A stretch of 64,000 nucleotides of DNA. Origin: Zelonia costaricensis. Its lineage: Eukaryota; Euglenozoa; Kinetoplastea; Trypanosomatida; Trypanosomatidae. The stretch covers positions 1 to 64,000 of the forward strand of contig JASAOO010003478.1 in the NCBI GenBank assembly GCA_030849075.1. The letters are read 5' to 3'. The translations under genes and the position numbers were made by a program. This document shows positions 18,506 to 27,900 of the stretch, piece by piece (position 1 is the stretch's first letter; each line of letters begins with the position of its first letter). The notes beneath the pieces were generated by a model, which was not told where the DNA came from, ran no database searches, and was given only the letters and a program-made list of their open reading frames with translations.

Positions 18506-20735
18506 GCACTCCGCAGACGAGGGCGTGACGGACACTGCGGTTGGGGTGGGGGGGAGGGGGCGGGGGCAGGAGCAGGAGCAGCGATGGCGGCAGCACCCTC
18601 GCAGGCTTGTTGGGCGTCAGCCGCCACGGCCGCACCCCCCGCCCCCTCCCTCATCCGTCAGTCTCGCCAAGCATCCCTGCGTGCATAGACGCAGGATGTG
18701 AGAGAGCGCAGCGAGTAAAGAACGGAAGGGGCCGGGCGCTGCTGCGCGACGCCCCGCCCGCCCGCCTGCCCGCCCGCTCCCTGTTCTTGTGCCGCGTACA
18801 TGAAACTCGATTTGGCTCTCTCCCTCAGCGTTTGTGGTTCGCCTACGGACACCCTCCCGTGTACGTGTGCGCCTCGCGTGGTGTTCCGCCCTCCACTGGT
18901 GGCGTGGGCCCAGCGCCACGCCACCGCCACACGTTCGGCCGAGAAACACGCGCAGAGAGGGAAATAGATAAAGGGGAGGGAGGGAGGGAGGCATAAATAG
19001 CGCGAGAGTGTGGTGCAGGGGAGGGAGAGACGAGAAGCAGGGGTGCCGTCGCTGAAGGACGCGCGGCCTTCCTCTTCCTCCGACCCCACCCCCACACCAG
19101 CCCAATCCGCTTGCCCCCCTCTTCCCCCTCTTCCCCTCTGCAAGTCCATCGCGCCTTCTTCCTTCGAGACACGGCGTGTGTCGGGGTTGTCTTGGTAGGC
19201 ATGTACATAAGCCTTCCCTCCCCCTCCCCCCCCCCCTCGCACCTGCAAACACCGTCATGAGTGTTGTCCGACGCCTGCGCACGCGTATGTGGCCTCGCAT
19301 CTGAGCGGGGTGCGATGCCGCCCCTCGCACACGCTGCTAGGCCTGGCTGCCTGGCCTGCAATGTGTGAGTCGTGCGAGCCGCGTCTTGTCGTTTCTCTTT
19401 ACACTGTTTTGAACTCGTGTGTCGGTGTCGGTGTGGGTGTGTGCGGCACCCCTGAGCCCCCTCCCCCCATATTCCCGCTGCCACTGCCCGCAGCCTCACA
19501 CCAACGCACCAACGTGCAGGCTGAACCTTATACAAGTCCCCTCTTCAGCGCCTGCATCACGCACTGCGGCGCACCTGTGCGCACGTCGACCTCCCCACCC
19601 GCCGCCGCACCCGCCATCGCTGCCCCCGGCCCCTTCGCGCGCAGCTGACTTTCTCCATTTTTTTTTTCTTCAGCGACGTTTGCCTTCCATCCCGCCCCGC
19701 CCTCCACCGCCCCCCCCCCCGCCCCCACCCCCTGCGACGGCCCGCCCGCAGCCCAACACCGACGCGTAGAGGCGGCAGTTGAGCTGCGAGAAGGAGAGCG
19801 GGGCGCGTGGGGTGGAGAGGGGGGGGCGTGTGCAGCACACCCAACCACCGACGTGGGTGCGGCCCTCCTCCTTTCTATCTTCCCCACGCGCATGAAGTGC
19901 CCCGATCCCCAAACCGACGCGCCGTCCCCACCCGCCCCCGCCATGCCCCCACCGGCCCCCAGCCCCCCGTGCGAACACACGAAGAGCAGCAGAGGCGCGC
20001 CGACGCCGTGACAGGGCGGCGGCGGCCCCACGCCCGCGCCACGAAGCCAGATGCCACCACCACAACACCCGCACCACCCNCCCCAGCCCACCCCGCCCCC
20101 CCCTCCCCCGCTTTGCCACGCCCCACGTCGGCTGGCCGCCACGCCCCAGGCGCCCTGGGCCCGCGCCCACGCCCCGCCGTGGGGGACGCGCTAGCCTGCG
20201 CCGAGGCGAAAACGGCGGGAAGGGGGGCGGGGGGCGGGGGGCGGGGGGCGGAGTTGGGGGACGCGTGTGTGTGTGTGACGGGTGTGTCTGCATGGGGGGG
20301 GGGGGCGCTGCGTTGCTGCGGCATTGGGCGCGCGGGCCGCGGGGGCGGGGCGGTGCGGGAGGGGGGGGGGCGCACCGACGCACGCGTCTTGTCCTTCTGC
20401 TGTGGTGCGCTTCTGCTTGGAAAGGGGGATGACGACAGGGGGGAGGGGGAGGGGCGGGGTACATGAGCGCACGCACACGGACGGACAGGCACAGACGCGC
20501 GACCGGCGAGCGTGCGGTGGCGGCAGGCGAACACGAACACCAACGCCACACCGCGCACACGCGAGAACGAAAAGGAAACAAAGGGAAATGCAGACACACA
20601 CGCAGTATTCACAACAAGCACACCATCCATATCCACACACATAAGCACACAGACACAGAGAGCGAGTGTCCAGCACGCACGTGACGGTGACCCAGCTCAC
20701 GGCCGTGCCGCGCCGGATGGCGGCCGCGGCGGCAG
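18506..20735. other. Convergent strand-switch region (probable Pol II termination zone)
   Basis: This 2.2-kb gene-free region separates the + strand array from the - strand array. In Leishmania-type genomes such convergent regions are transcription termination sites, often marked by base J or holding Pol III genes. I saw no tRNA-like A/B boxes and no convincing ORF; the apparent ORFs are Pro/Gly/Arg-rich readings of homopolymer DNA. Contents include a T9 run at 19659-19667, C-rich + strand sequence through about 19670-20180, an ambiguous base n at 20080, and G-rich + strand sequence from about 20206 to 20460 with G runs of 10-12 and a (G6C)4 repeat. The + gene's 3' UTR and the - gene's 3' UTR both lie inside. 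Confidence 0.75.
20222..20251 (+). repeat. (GGGGGGC)4 tandem repeat, G-quadruplex candidate
   Basis: Four perfect copies of a 7-nt unit lie in tandem (20222-20249), followed by GG. Four G6 runs separated by single C residues meet the usual G-quadruplex pattern with one-base loops. It lies in the middle of the convergent strand-switch region. Other G runs nearby are G12 at 20294-20305 and G10 at 20361-20370. Confidence 0.9.
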
Positions 20736-23426
20736 CTACTCTATAGGCACGAGGCCATTGGCCGTGTAGTGCAGCTTGTCCGGCAGCACAATCTCCACCT
20801 CCGCCGCGGCGCCGTTCTTCTTCGTCTTGCGCTTCTGCTTCTTCGCGGCGGCGCGCTGGGCGCTGATCAGCTCCTTCATCCGCTGCCGCTCCGCCTCGCG
20901 CTTCTCGCGTGCGACGGCGCGATCCTCCTCGTTGCGCTGCTGCTCCTCCGGCGACACGCGCGGGCGCGCCCGGGCGTTGCTCGCCTGGTGACCGCTGTAC
21001 GTCGACGACAAGCTCCCCTGCCGCGACTCGGAGCGGCCGTGGCCGTTCGAGGCCTGCCGCGCGTACGACGCCTGCCGCGCGAAGGGGGACGCCGCCGCGG
21101 CCCCCGCGCCGCGCTGCCGCTGCTGGCTGCCCTGCGCGTGCGCGGCAGCCGGGGGCGGCGCCGGGATCTCGTTCGACTGGTGGCGGCGCCGCGGCGGCGT
21201 CATGACCAGCACGCCGGCCGCGGACACGGGGTTGGTGAACTCCTTCGCTGGACTGCGCAGCCGCGGGACGGGGGAGGGCCGCGCCGCTGCCCGCTGGCGC
21301 GGCGCGGACTCCTGCTCATGCGCCTCCTCGCGCCGCCGCGCATCGTACGTCTGCAGCGCCTTGTCATCCTCGACCCGGTGCTGGTGCAGGTACTTCTCCA
21401 TCGCACACAGGTCCCGCATCCGCTGGTCGAACCACTGATCGGCCGGCGCCGCTCCAGCGGACGGGGGCTGTGCAGCGGCCTTGGTCGGCACCATCGAAGT
21501 GGGCCGCGGCTGATGCTGCTGCGCCGTAGCGGCAGCCAGCGCCTGCGCCCGTGCCATGCGCCTCGGCGACTCTTGCGGCGCCCTCGGTGGGTGGTCCGCG
21601 TTGTCTGCCGCCGCCTGCGCCCGCCGTGCGACCGGCGGTGGCGGGCCGGCCTTGACGACAAGCTTCGCGGACCCGCCGCTCCCCCGCGATGGGGTGATGG
21701 CCTCAGCCGCGCTCGTGTGCCCTGCGGTGGAGGCGCGGCGGGCGAAGAGGGAGTCGCCCGTGAGCTGCCGCACGAACTTGGGCGCCTCGGAGCCGGAGGC
21801 GGCCGGCGCCGGGACGCTGGTGACCTGCTGCCGCCGCGCGGGCTGCGGCGCCGCAGTGGACGTGGCAGCCCCAGCAGCAGCAGCGGCGGCGGGGGGAGCC
21901 GCGGAGGGCCGAGACGCCACCGGTGCGGCGGGGGTGCTGCGCTTCGGTGCCGCCTTCTTTTTGCGCGGCGTTGGCTTGTTGCCGAAGCCAGCGGTGGAGA
22001 AGTGCAGCACCATCTGCTGCGGGGTGCAGAGCTGGAGCTCGCTCGAGGTGGACCGCACCTCCTCCGCATCCTCCTCTGGCGGCGCCAGCGCAGACATCGG
22101 CGGTGGTGCTGATGTCGACGCGCGAGCGGCCATCACAGCGGGCCGCGGGGCCTGCGGAGTCGCCACCTCGGCGGTGGGGCCAACCGACGGAGTCGGCGAG
22201 GACGTGCTGCTCGACGCGGCACCAGGGCGGCGCTTCATCAAGACCGCGTGCGTTGGCGTCTCCGCAGTGGGCACGACGAGCACCGGCGCAGGCGGGAACC
22301 CGTGCGGCGTAGGATCCTCGCCGGCCTTAGCCTCCGCCGACGTCAGCGGCGTGCGTGTCGCGCTCGCCGGCGGCGCCGAAGTTTCCGTGAGTGGCGGCGG
22401 GGTGGCGAGCAGCGCTGGCCGCGCCGGTGCGGGTGCGGGTGCTGGCTGCACGCGCTGCGGACTCCCGTGCTGCACGGGCTGCGGCAGCAGCGGTGGCGAG
22501 AGGGGTGGGGTGGTGATGCTCGTCGCCTGGGACGGCGCGCGCTGCCGCACCGGTGTCGGCTCCTGCGGCGCAGCGACGCGGCGCGGGGGCGAGCTCTTGG
22601 GTGAGGTGGCACTGCGCACCGGCGGCGGCGATGTGTGGCGCTGCGCCTCGGCTCGCTCAAGCGCCGCCCGGGCGGTCTCCAGCGCGACCCGGGCCGACAC
22701 GCGCTGCGCCGGGTCGAGCACGAGCATCGAGTGGATGATGGACCGCACCTCTGGGGCGAGGTTGGCGGGCAGGGGTGCCACGTGGCCGCGCGTGATCTGC
22801 TGGACGAGGTGCGCGAAGCTTGGGGCGGTGAAGGGCTTGCGCAGGGTCGCCATCTCATAGAACACGCAGCCGAGCGACCAGACGTCCGCGGGGTGGCCGT
22901 AGCTCGTACCCAGCAGCACCTCGGGCGAGATCCACATGGGCGACCCCACGAACGTGGACGTCACGTTCGAGTTCGTGAGCGTCTTGGCTGAGCCGAAGTC
23001 GCCCAGGTACAGCAGCTTCGTGTCCTCTGAGACGAGGATGTTGCCGGGCTTGATGTCGCGGTGGATGACGTGGTTCTCGTGGCAGTACACCAGCGCGTCG
23101 AGCAGCTGCACAAACCACAGCAGCAGTGTGTGCGTCGTGGGCGTCTTGTGTCGCTGGACGAGGTAGCGGAAAAGCTCGTCGAGATCGCCGCCTGGCTCGT
23201 AAGACATGATCACGTACAGGCTTCCCTCGTAGATGCACGACTCCAGGAAGCGGATGATGTGGGGGTGGCGCAGCCGCAGCGACGCGTTGAGCTCCTCGAT
23301 GCCCTGGGTGCCGTCCGCCAGCCGCTTGATGACCACGAGCCTGTCCGGCAGCTGCCGGTCGCGGGCGAGGAAGGCGCCGTTGGTGCCGCCAAGGTCCTTG
23401 ACCTTGACGTAGTGTTCCATGCCCAT
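20736..23426 (-). CDS. NEK-like serine/threonine protein kinase with long disordered tail
   Basis: The 896-residue protein has an N-terminal kinase domain (about residues 5-265). The glycine-rich loop is LGGTNGAF, in which the first glycine is replaced. The ATP-binding lysine is in VVIKRL (about residue 34), followed by catalytic HRDIKPGN (about 120-127), DFG (about 141), and SPMWISPEV closing a normal-length activation loop. The order and wording resemble NIMA-related kinases. Residues about 270-790 are Pro/Ala/Ser-rich and probably disordered. The end is a basic, helical segment (RAVAREKREAERQRM through KKQKRKTKK) that could be a coiled coil or a localisation signal. A splice acceptor candidate lies at 23461-23462. 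This is the last gene transcribed before the strand switch. Confidence 0.85.
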   Translation of the reverse strand: MGMEHYVKVKDLGGTNGAFLARDRQLPDRLVVIKRLADGTQGIEELNASLRLRHPHIIRFLESCIYEGSLYVIMSYEPGGDLDELFRYLVQRHKTPTTHTLLLWFVQLLDALVYCHENHVIHRDIKPGNILVSEDTKLLYLGDFGSAKTLTNSNVTSTFVGSPMWISPEVLLGTSYGHPADVWSLGCVFYEMATLRKPFTAPSFAHLVQQITRGHVAPLPANLAPEVRSIIHSMLVLDPAQRVSARVALETARAALERAEAQRHTSPPPVRSATSPKSSPPRRVAAPQEPTPVRQRAPSQATSITTPPLSPPLLPQPVQHGSPQRVQPAPAPAPARPALLATPPPLTETSAPPASATRTPLTSAEAKAGEDPTPHGFPPAPVLVVPTAETPTHAVLMKRRPGAASSSTSSPTPSVGPTAEVATPQAPRPAVMAARASTSAPPPMSALAPPEEDAEEVRSTSSELQLCTPQQMVLHFSTAGFGNKPTPRKKKAAPKRSTPAAPVASRPSAAPPAAAAAAGAATSTAAPQPARRQQVTSVPAPAASGSEAPKFVRQLTGDSLFARRASTAGHTSAAEAITPSRGSGGSAKLVVKAGPPPPVARRAQAAADNADHPPRAPQESPRRMARAQALAAATAQQHQPRPTSMVPTKAAAQPPSAGAAPADQWFDQRMRDLCAMEKYLHQHRVEDDKALQTYDARRREEAHEQESAPRQRAAARPSPVPRLRSPAKEFTNPVSAAGVLVMTPPRRRHQSNEIPAPPPAAAHAQGSQQRQRGAGAAAASPFARQASYARQASNGHGRSESRQGSLSSTYSGHQASNARARPRVSPEEQQRNEEDRAVAREKREAERQRMKELISAQRAAAKKQKRKTKKNGAAAEVEIVLPDKLHYTANGLVPIE

Positions 23427-23460
23427 GGCTGCGGCAGCGGTGCGCCCCCCTGCGAGGGCG

Positions 23461-23500
23461 CTTCACGCGGAGGTGGTGGAAAGGATGAAGGGGGAGGAGG
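23461..23500 (-). promoter_or_regulatory. Probable spliced-leader acceptor for the NEK-like kinase
   Basis: On the - strand a C/T tract (complement of about 23468-23500) is followed by GAAG, with AG at the complement of 23461-23462. The leader to the ATG at 23426 is about 34 nt. Confidence 0.5.
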
Positions 23501-23947
23501 CGCGCGTGATCAGCACTGCGCGGCTGATAGACAGCAAGCTATAAGGAAGGGAGCGAACGCACCCGTGCACCCACACACACACACACACAGAGACACACAG
23601 ACACACGAGGAAGCACGTGTGGAGAAGAAGGGGAGCACGCCCGCAGCAGCGTCAGCCAGTGCGGTGGTGCAAGCAGTTGCTGCGTACCAAGAACAGAGGA
23701 AGACAAAGTCGAAGAACAATAAGGCACCCAACGGAAGCGTGAAGACGACAGGAGACGGCGAAGGGCTCGAGCGAAGTGGTTCGAGGAAGAGCGTGACGGA
23801 GGGCGTTGGGGAGGCGCAGGGCGAAACACAAATAGGGGGAAGGGGGCGACCGGAGAGGGGGCGTCAGCCGCGCTGATATACGCGAGGCGGGCAACGCAAG
23901 CACCTACACCCAAGGAGCGGCGGTCAGTCAGCTTGGACAGACGCCCG

Positions 23948-24012
<65 letters not shown>
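23948..24012. repeat. (AC)n microsatellite, about 65 nt
   Basis: This is a nearly perfect AC/GT dinucleotide tract with one AAA interruption near 23974-23976. It is the longest clean dinucleotide run seen in the window. Confidence 0.95.
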
Positions 24013-24016
<4 letters not shown>

Positions 24017-24884
24017 GACACACCAGCGCACGCGATCCACCTCCGAGGTGTGCAGCGAGAGAGCAGGGGAGAGCGCGGCGACGATGTGAGACGAAGCGAG
24101 CAGTTGGCGGAAGCGGTGCGATGTTGGAAGGGTGGATGGGGCGGAGGTGCCCACCTGAATCGAAGACGCCGCTCGGGTGCCGAGCTACACAGGAGCCGGG
24201 CAGAGACGCACTCTGGCTGCGTGTCGCTCCCTCTCGCTTCAACTTTGAGGAGCAGACGCACGGTGCTACGTGGCAGTCGAATACAAGCACTAGAACACGT
24301 CTGTGGGTGTGTGCGCCGGTGTGTGTGTGTGTTATAGAAGGAGGAAGGCGGGCGATGGGGGGGAGGGAGCCGTGAGGAGGCAAGCGAGAAAGACACGGGA
24401 GAGACAGTGCGGCGCTTCAGTTCACGAACCTGCTAGAGGAGGTGAGGCGGGGCACTACTGTGAGACGAGTTACGTCGGCGTGTGTGGGTGTGTGTTCGGT
24501 GGTGATGCGGGGGGTGAGCGAGACATGAGGGGACACGATGTAGTCGTGAGAAGAGGCACGGAGAAAGGCAAGTGAAGGACTTGGGAAGCGTCAACAGCGA
24601 CCTCGTGCAGCGAGACGAGCCCGCACCATCAGCAACTCCTTTGCGTGACCCTCCGCGGCTGGTGGAGGGGGGGCGGGAGGGGAAGCGCGCTCGCAGGCAC
24701 GCGAGGTGGTGGAGCGGTGTGCCGCCGCCAGGCCTCCGCGGTGGCACGGCCACCAGACCCCTGCAAGTCACACCTGCCGCGTGCAGCTAAGATAGCCTTG
24801 TTTACTTCTTGTCCCTGATCACACTCGCGCGAGCACGGGAGTGAGGTCTGACAAACCTGCGAGCTACAACAGCAGAGAAACTAT

Positions 24885-24915
<31 letters not shown>

Positions 24916-24930
24916 TGCGCGCGCGACGCT

Positions 24931-27900
24931 TTACGAGAAGCGGGCAACCACATTGCAGTAGGCCACCAGCATCGACTGACGAGGGTGGACATCCAGCGTG
25001 GCGAGTCCGTCGATCGCGGCGCCGTCGAGCATGCCTAACTCCGCATCCACACACACGCCGCCCGCGTCCTCGGTCGAGGACGCTGCGCTCGGCGCCTCCG
25101 TCGCGGGGAGGCCAACGCGCACGTGGACACGGCGCTGCGGCCAGTCGAAGGCGATCGACACGGTGTACCACACGCGCGTCTGCACGGCGGCGCGACACGT
25201 GCGTCGCTGCTGCGGGGCTGCCTCGCCGTCATCGTCGGCCGCGGCGGACCCCGGTGCAGCGCTGCCCCACCGCCGCCCTCCTACAGCCGCGGTGGCCGTC
25301 GTCGTGGGGGCGGCGGCGGCGGCGGCCGCGTCCGCCGTGTACCAGGGCGCGAGCGGCGCGACCTGCGCGGCGGCGGCTGCCCACGCCCCGCCATGCGGGT
25401 CGCTGCCGACGTACCTCGGGTACAGGATGTTCCGCGGGCGGCACCCGTCGATGCCGGCGTCGTACCACGCGCTGCCCGCCTCTGCGTAGCCGCCTGCATG
25501 ATCTGCCGCGTGGCTGCGCGGGGTGCAGCGCAGCCCCGTCAGCGTCCCCCGCTCCGACGATTGCGGGCGCAGCGCGGAGGTGATGGAGAGGGAGGAGAGA
25601 CTGCGGGGCAAGCACCGGCGAGCCGCCTGGCCGGTGTCACTGCCCAGCACGTGGAGGACGCCGTGCGCCAGCTTCAATGCCAGCACCCGCCGCCCCGCAC
25701 CGTCGCGCAGGGTCAGCCGCTCCACCGGCGCCGCGTGCCGGCTGCGAGCGCCGGCCCTCCCATCGCTGAGCCCATCACGGCAGACGTAAAAGTTGAAGGA
25801 GAGTCCGGCGGGCATCGGCGGCGTCGGCGGCGACGGCACCGCAGCCGCACCCGAAGCGCCATCGCGTGACGCGTCGGCGGTGCGGCCCCGGCGAGTGGGT
25901 GGTGGGGAGGGCACCGTGTACAGCAGCGGCCCTGGACGCGTGACGTGCGTGAGGGCCGCTCTTTCAGCCCGGCTGGCGTGCCGCAGCGCCTGTGCGTCCG
26001 CCACGGCGCCGGCCCCACCGGGAGGGTCCGCGGTGAAGACGGGGATCAGCTCGACGGCCGTGGCGCGTGCGTGGGCGGACGACGCAGACGGCGCGTCACC
26101 TGTCATGACGGCGGGAAGACCGCCGTGGGGGAGGCGGTGGCACAGAGCAGTGGGGGCCACGGGTGCCTCGCACGCATCCCTGCGGCTGCCAGCATGGTGC
26201 CCGCTCGACGCTGCGGGCTGGGCGGCACGCGGTGCACTGCCAGCGAAGCCGTCCCCCGCCGACACATCGGCGGCCGCGGCCTCCGTCAGTGCGTGGCTCC
26301 CCGGAACCGTCACGTCCCATGAGTGCCGCGACGCGCGATTGCCGGGGATAGACGTGGAGTGCTCGGCCCTCCCCACCCCCGCGTCCTCTGCCGCCCGCTT
26401 GAGGGCTTCCAGCTGCTGGCGGAGCGCCGTATTCTCGGCCTGCAACTGCGCCACCGCCACCGCCTGCGCCTCAACCGCCTCGCTAGCCACGTGGCACTGC
26501 GGACAGGCGGCCAGCGCACCGCTGGCGCCGTGCAGCCCGGCCCCGTCACCGGAGGCGACGCCAGGCGTTGCGTGGGCCGCCGCACGGCGCCAGCGGTGCT
26601 GGGCGACGAGCTGGCTGAACTCTGTCCCACCCGCGGCATCCGCGGCCACGACACGCGCGACGAGCCGCAGGAGCCGCGTGTGCTGCTGCGAGAGCGTCAA
26701 CCACGCATGTGCGCCGTCGGACGCTGGAAGGGCGCCATCGGTGTGTGCTGCGAGGCCGCCTGCAGTCTCAGTGGCCTCCTCCCCCGCCGCCGTCGCTTCC
26801 CGCCGAACGCAGCGCAGGACATCGCAGAAGGGCAGCGTGCAGCTCAGCGCATCGAGCAGTGTGGCGAACTCGTCGAGGCTGCACTGCAGCCGCGGTGCAC
26901 CGTCCGTTGTGGCCAGCCACCGCACAACGTCCTCGAGCGACACGATGCGCAGCCCCGACTCGCTGATGACGTACAGCAAGCACGTCAGCTCGGTGACGTC
27001 GAAGCCGCCCAGCACGGGGGGCTGCGCCACCAGCGCCTGCGCTACTGCTTCCACAATTGACGCCGGGCACTCGGCGACCTCCGATGCGTGGGCGAGGTTT
27101 GGCGTTGACGTGGCGTGCAGTGTGTGGTGCGACCCCGCGGCACTTGCCCGATCCATCGAGACCTCTTCGCCATCCGCGCCGCGGCGAGCAGAGTGCTGCG
27201 TCATTGCTTCACCCACAGCAGCAGCAGCGGCATCACTCCACTGTTGTCGCACCGCCTCGTGCGAGCGCGCCCGCACAGACAACAGCGTCGCCCGCAGCGC
27301 GGCGGCCTCGGTCCCGACAACGAGCGCCGCGGCAGCCGTGAAGAGCTGGGCATAGAGCAGCAGCCAGTAGTTGTCTATCCACATCTCCAGCGACGGCACC
27401 GGCGGTGGCGGCGCCACCGTGTGCGGCCCGCGCTCTGCCGCGGCGTCGGCGACGGAGGGCTGCGAGCTCGCCGTGAAGGAGCCGAGCTGAGACACCGCGG
27501 GATTCAGCTGCGGCTGTGCGGCACGCTCGCGAGGGGACGCGGCGGCAGCGTGGGCCCCGTTGAGCGACGCCATCGCAGCGCCCCAGCTCTCTGCCGCCGC
27601 CGCCGCCGCTGCCGCCGCCGCGTGCGTGCCCAACAGTGGAGATGGGCTGCCGGGGCCGGACCAGTAAGAAGACGCCGAGCCCCGGATCGACAGACTGGCG
27701 CGCCCCTGCGCCGCCGACACTGCAGCGGTGTGCCGCGCGACTGCGTCCGAGGCGGCCAGCACCTGCCGCACCGCCTCCACAAACCGCACGCTGCTGATCA
27801 GGTACAACGGGTTGCCCAGCACCACGCCGTCGCACTCCGCCATCCACCGCGGCAGCATCGACTCGAGCTGCGGCGCGGGTACGGCGGTCTCTGCCGCGGC

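Larger units (their letters stand above)
23427..24930 (-). other. Intergenic spacer with long (AC)n microsatellite
   Basis: The 1.5-kb spacer holds a CA-rich stretch at about 23572-23608, a long (AC)n tract at 23948-24012, a (TG)n stretch at about 24318-24332 and another (CA)n tract at about 24884-24914 close to the next stop codon. ORFs on both strands are repeat-driven and lack family features. No RNA gene was recognised. Confidence 0.6.

Noticed and set aside
19528..20648. Several open frames in the strand-switch region
   Set aside because: They translate poly-C/poly-G DNA into Pro/Gly/Arg runs and cross the ambiguous base; no homology pattern.
18506..20735. Possible tRNA or other Pol III gene in the strand-switch region
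   Set aside because: Such genes are common at strand switches, but no A-box/B-box pair or cloverleaf was found by eye.
23948..24012. AC tract considered as a telomere or centromere-type repeat
   Set aside because: It is a simple dinucleotide microsatellite, unlike the hexamer telomere repeat of this group.
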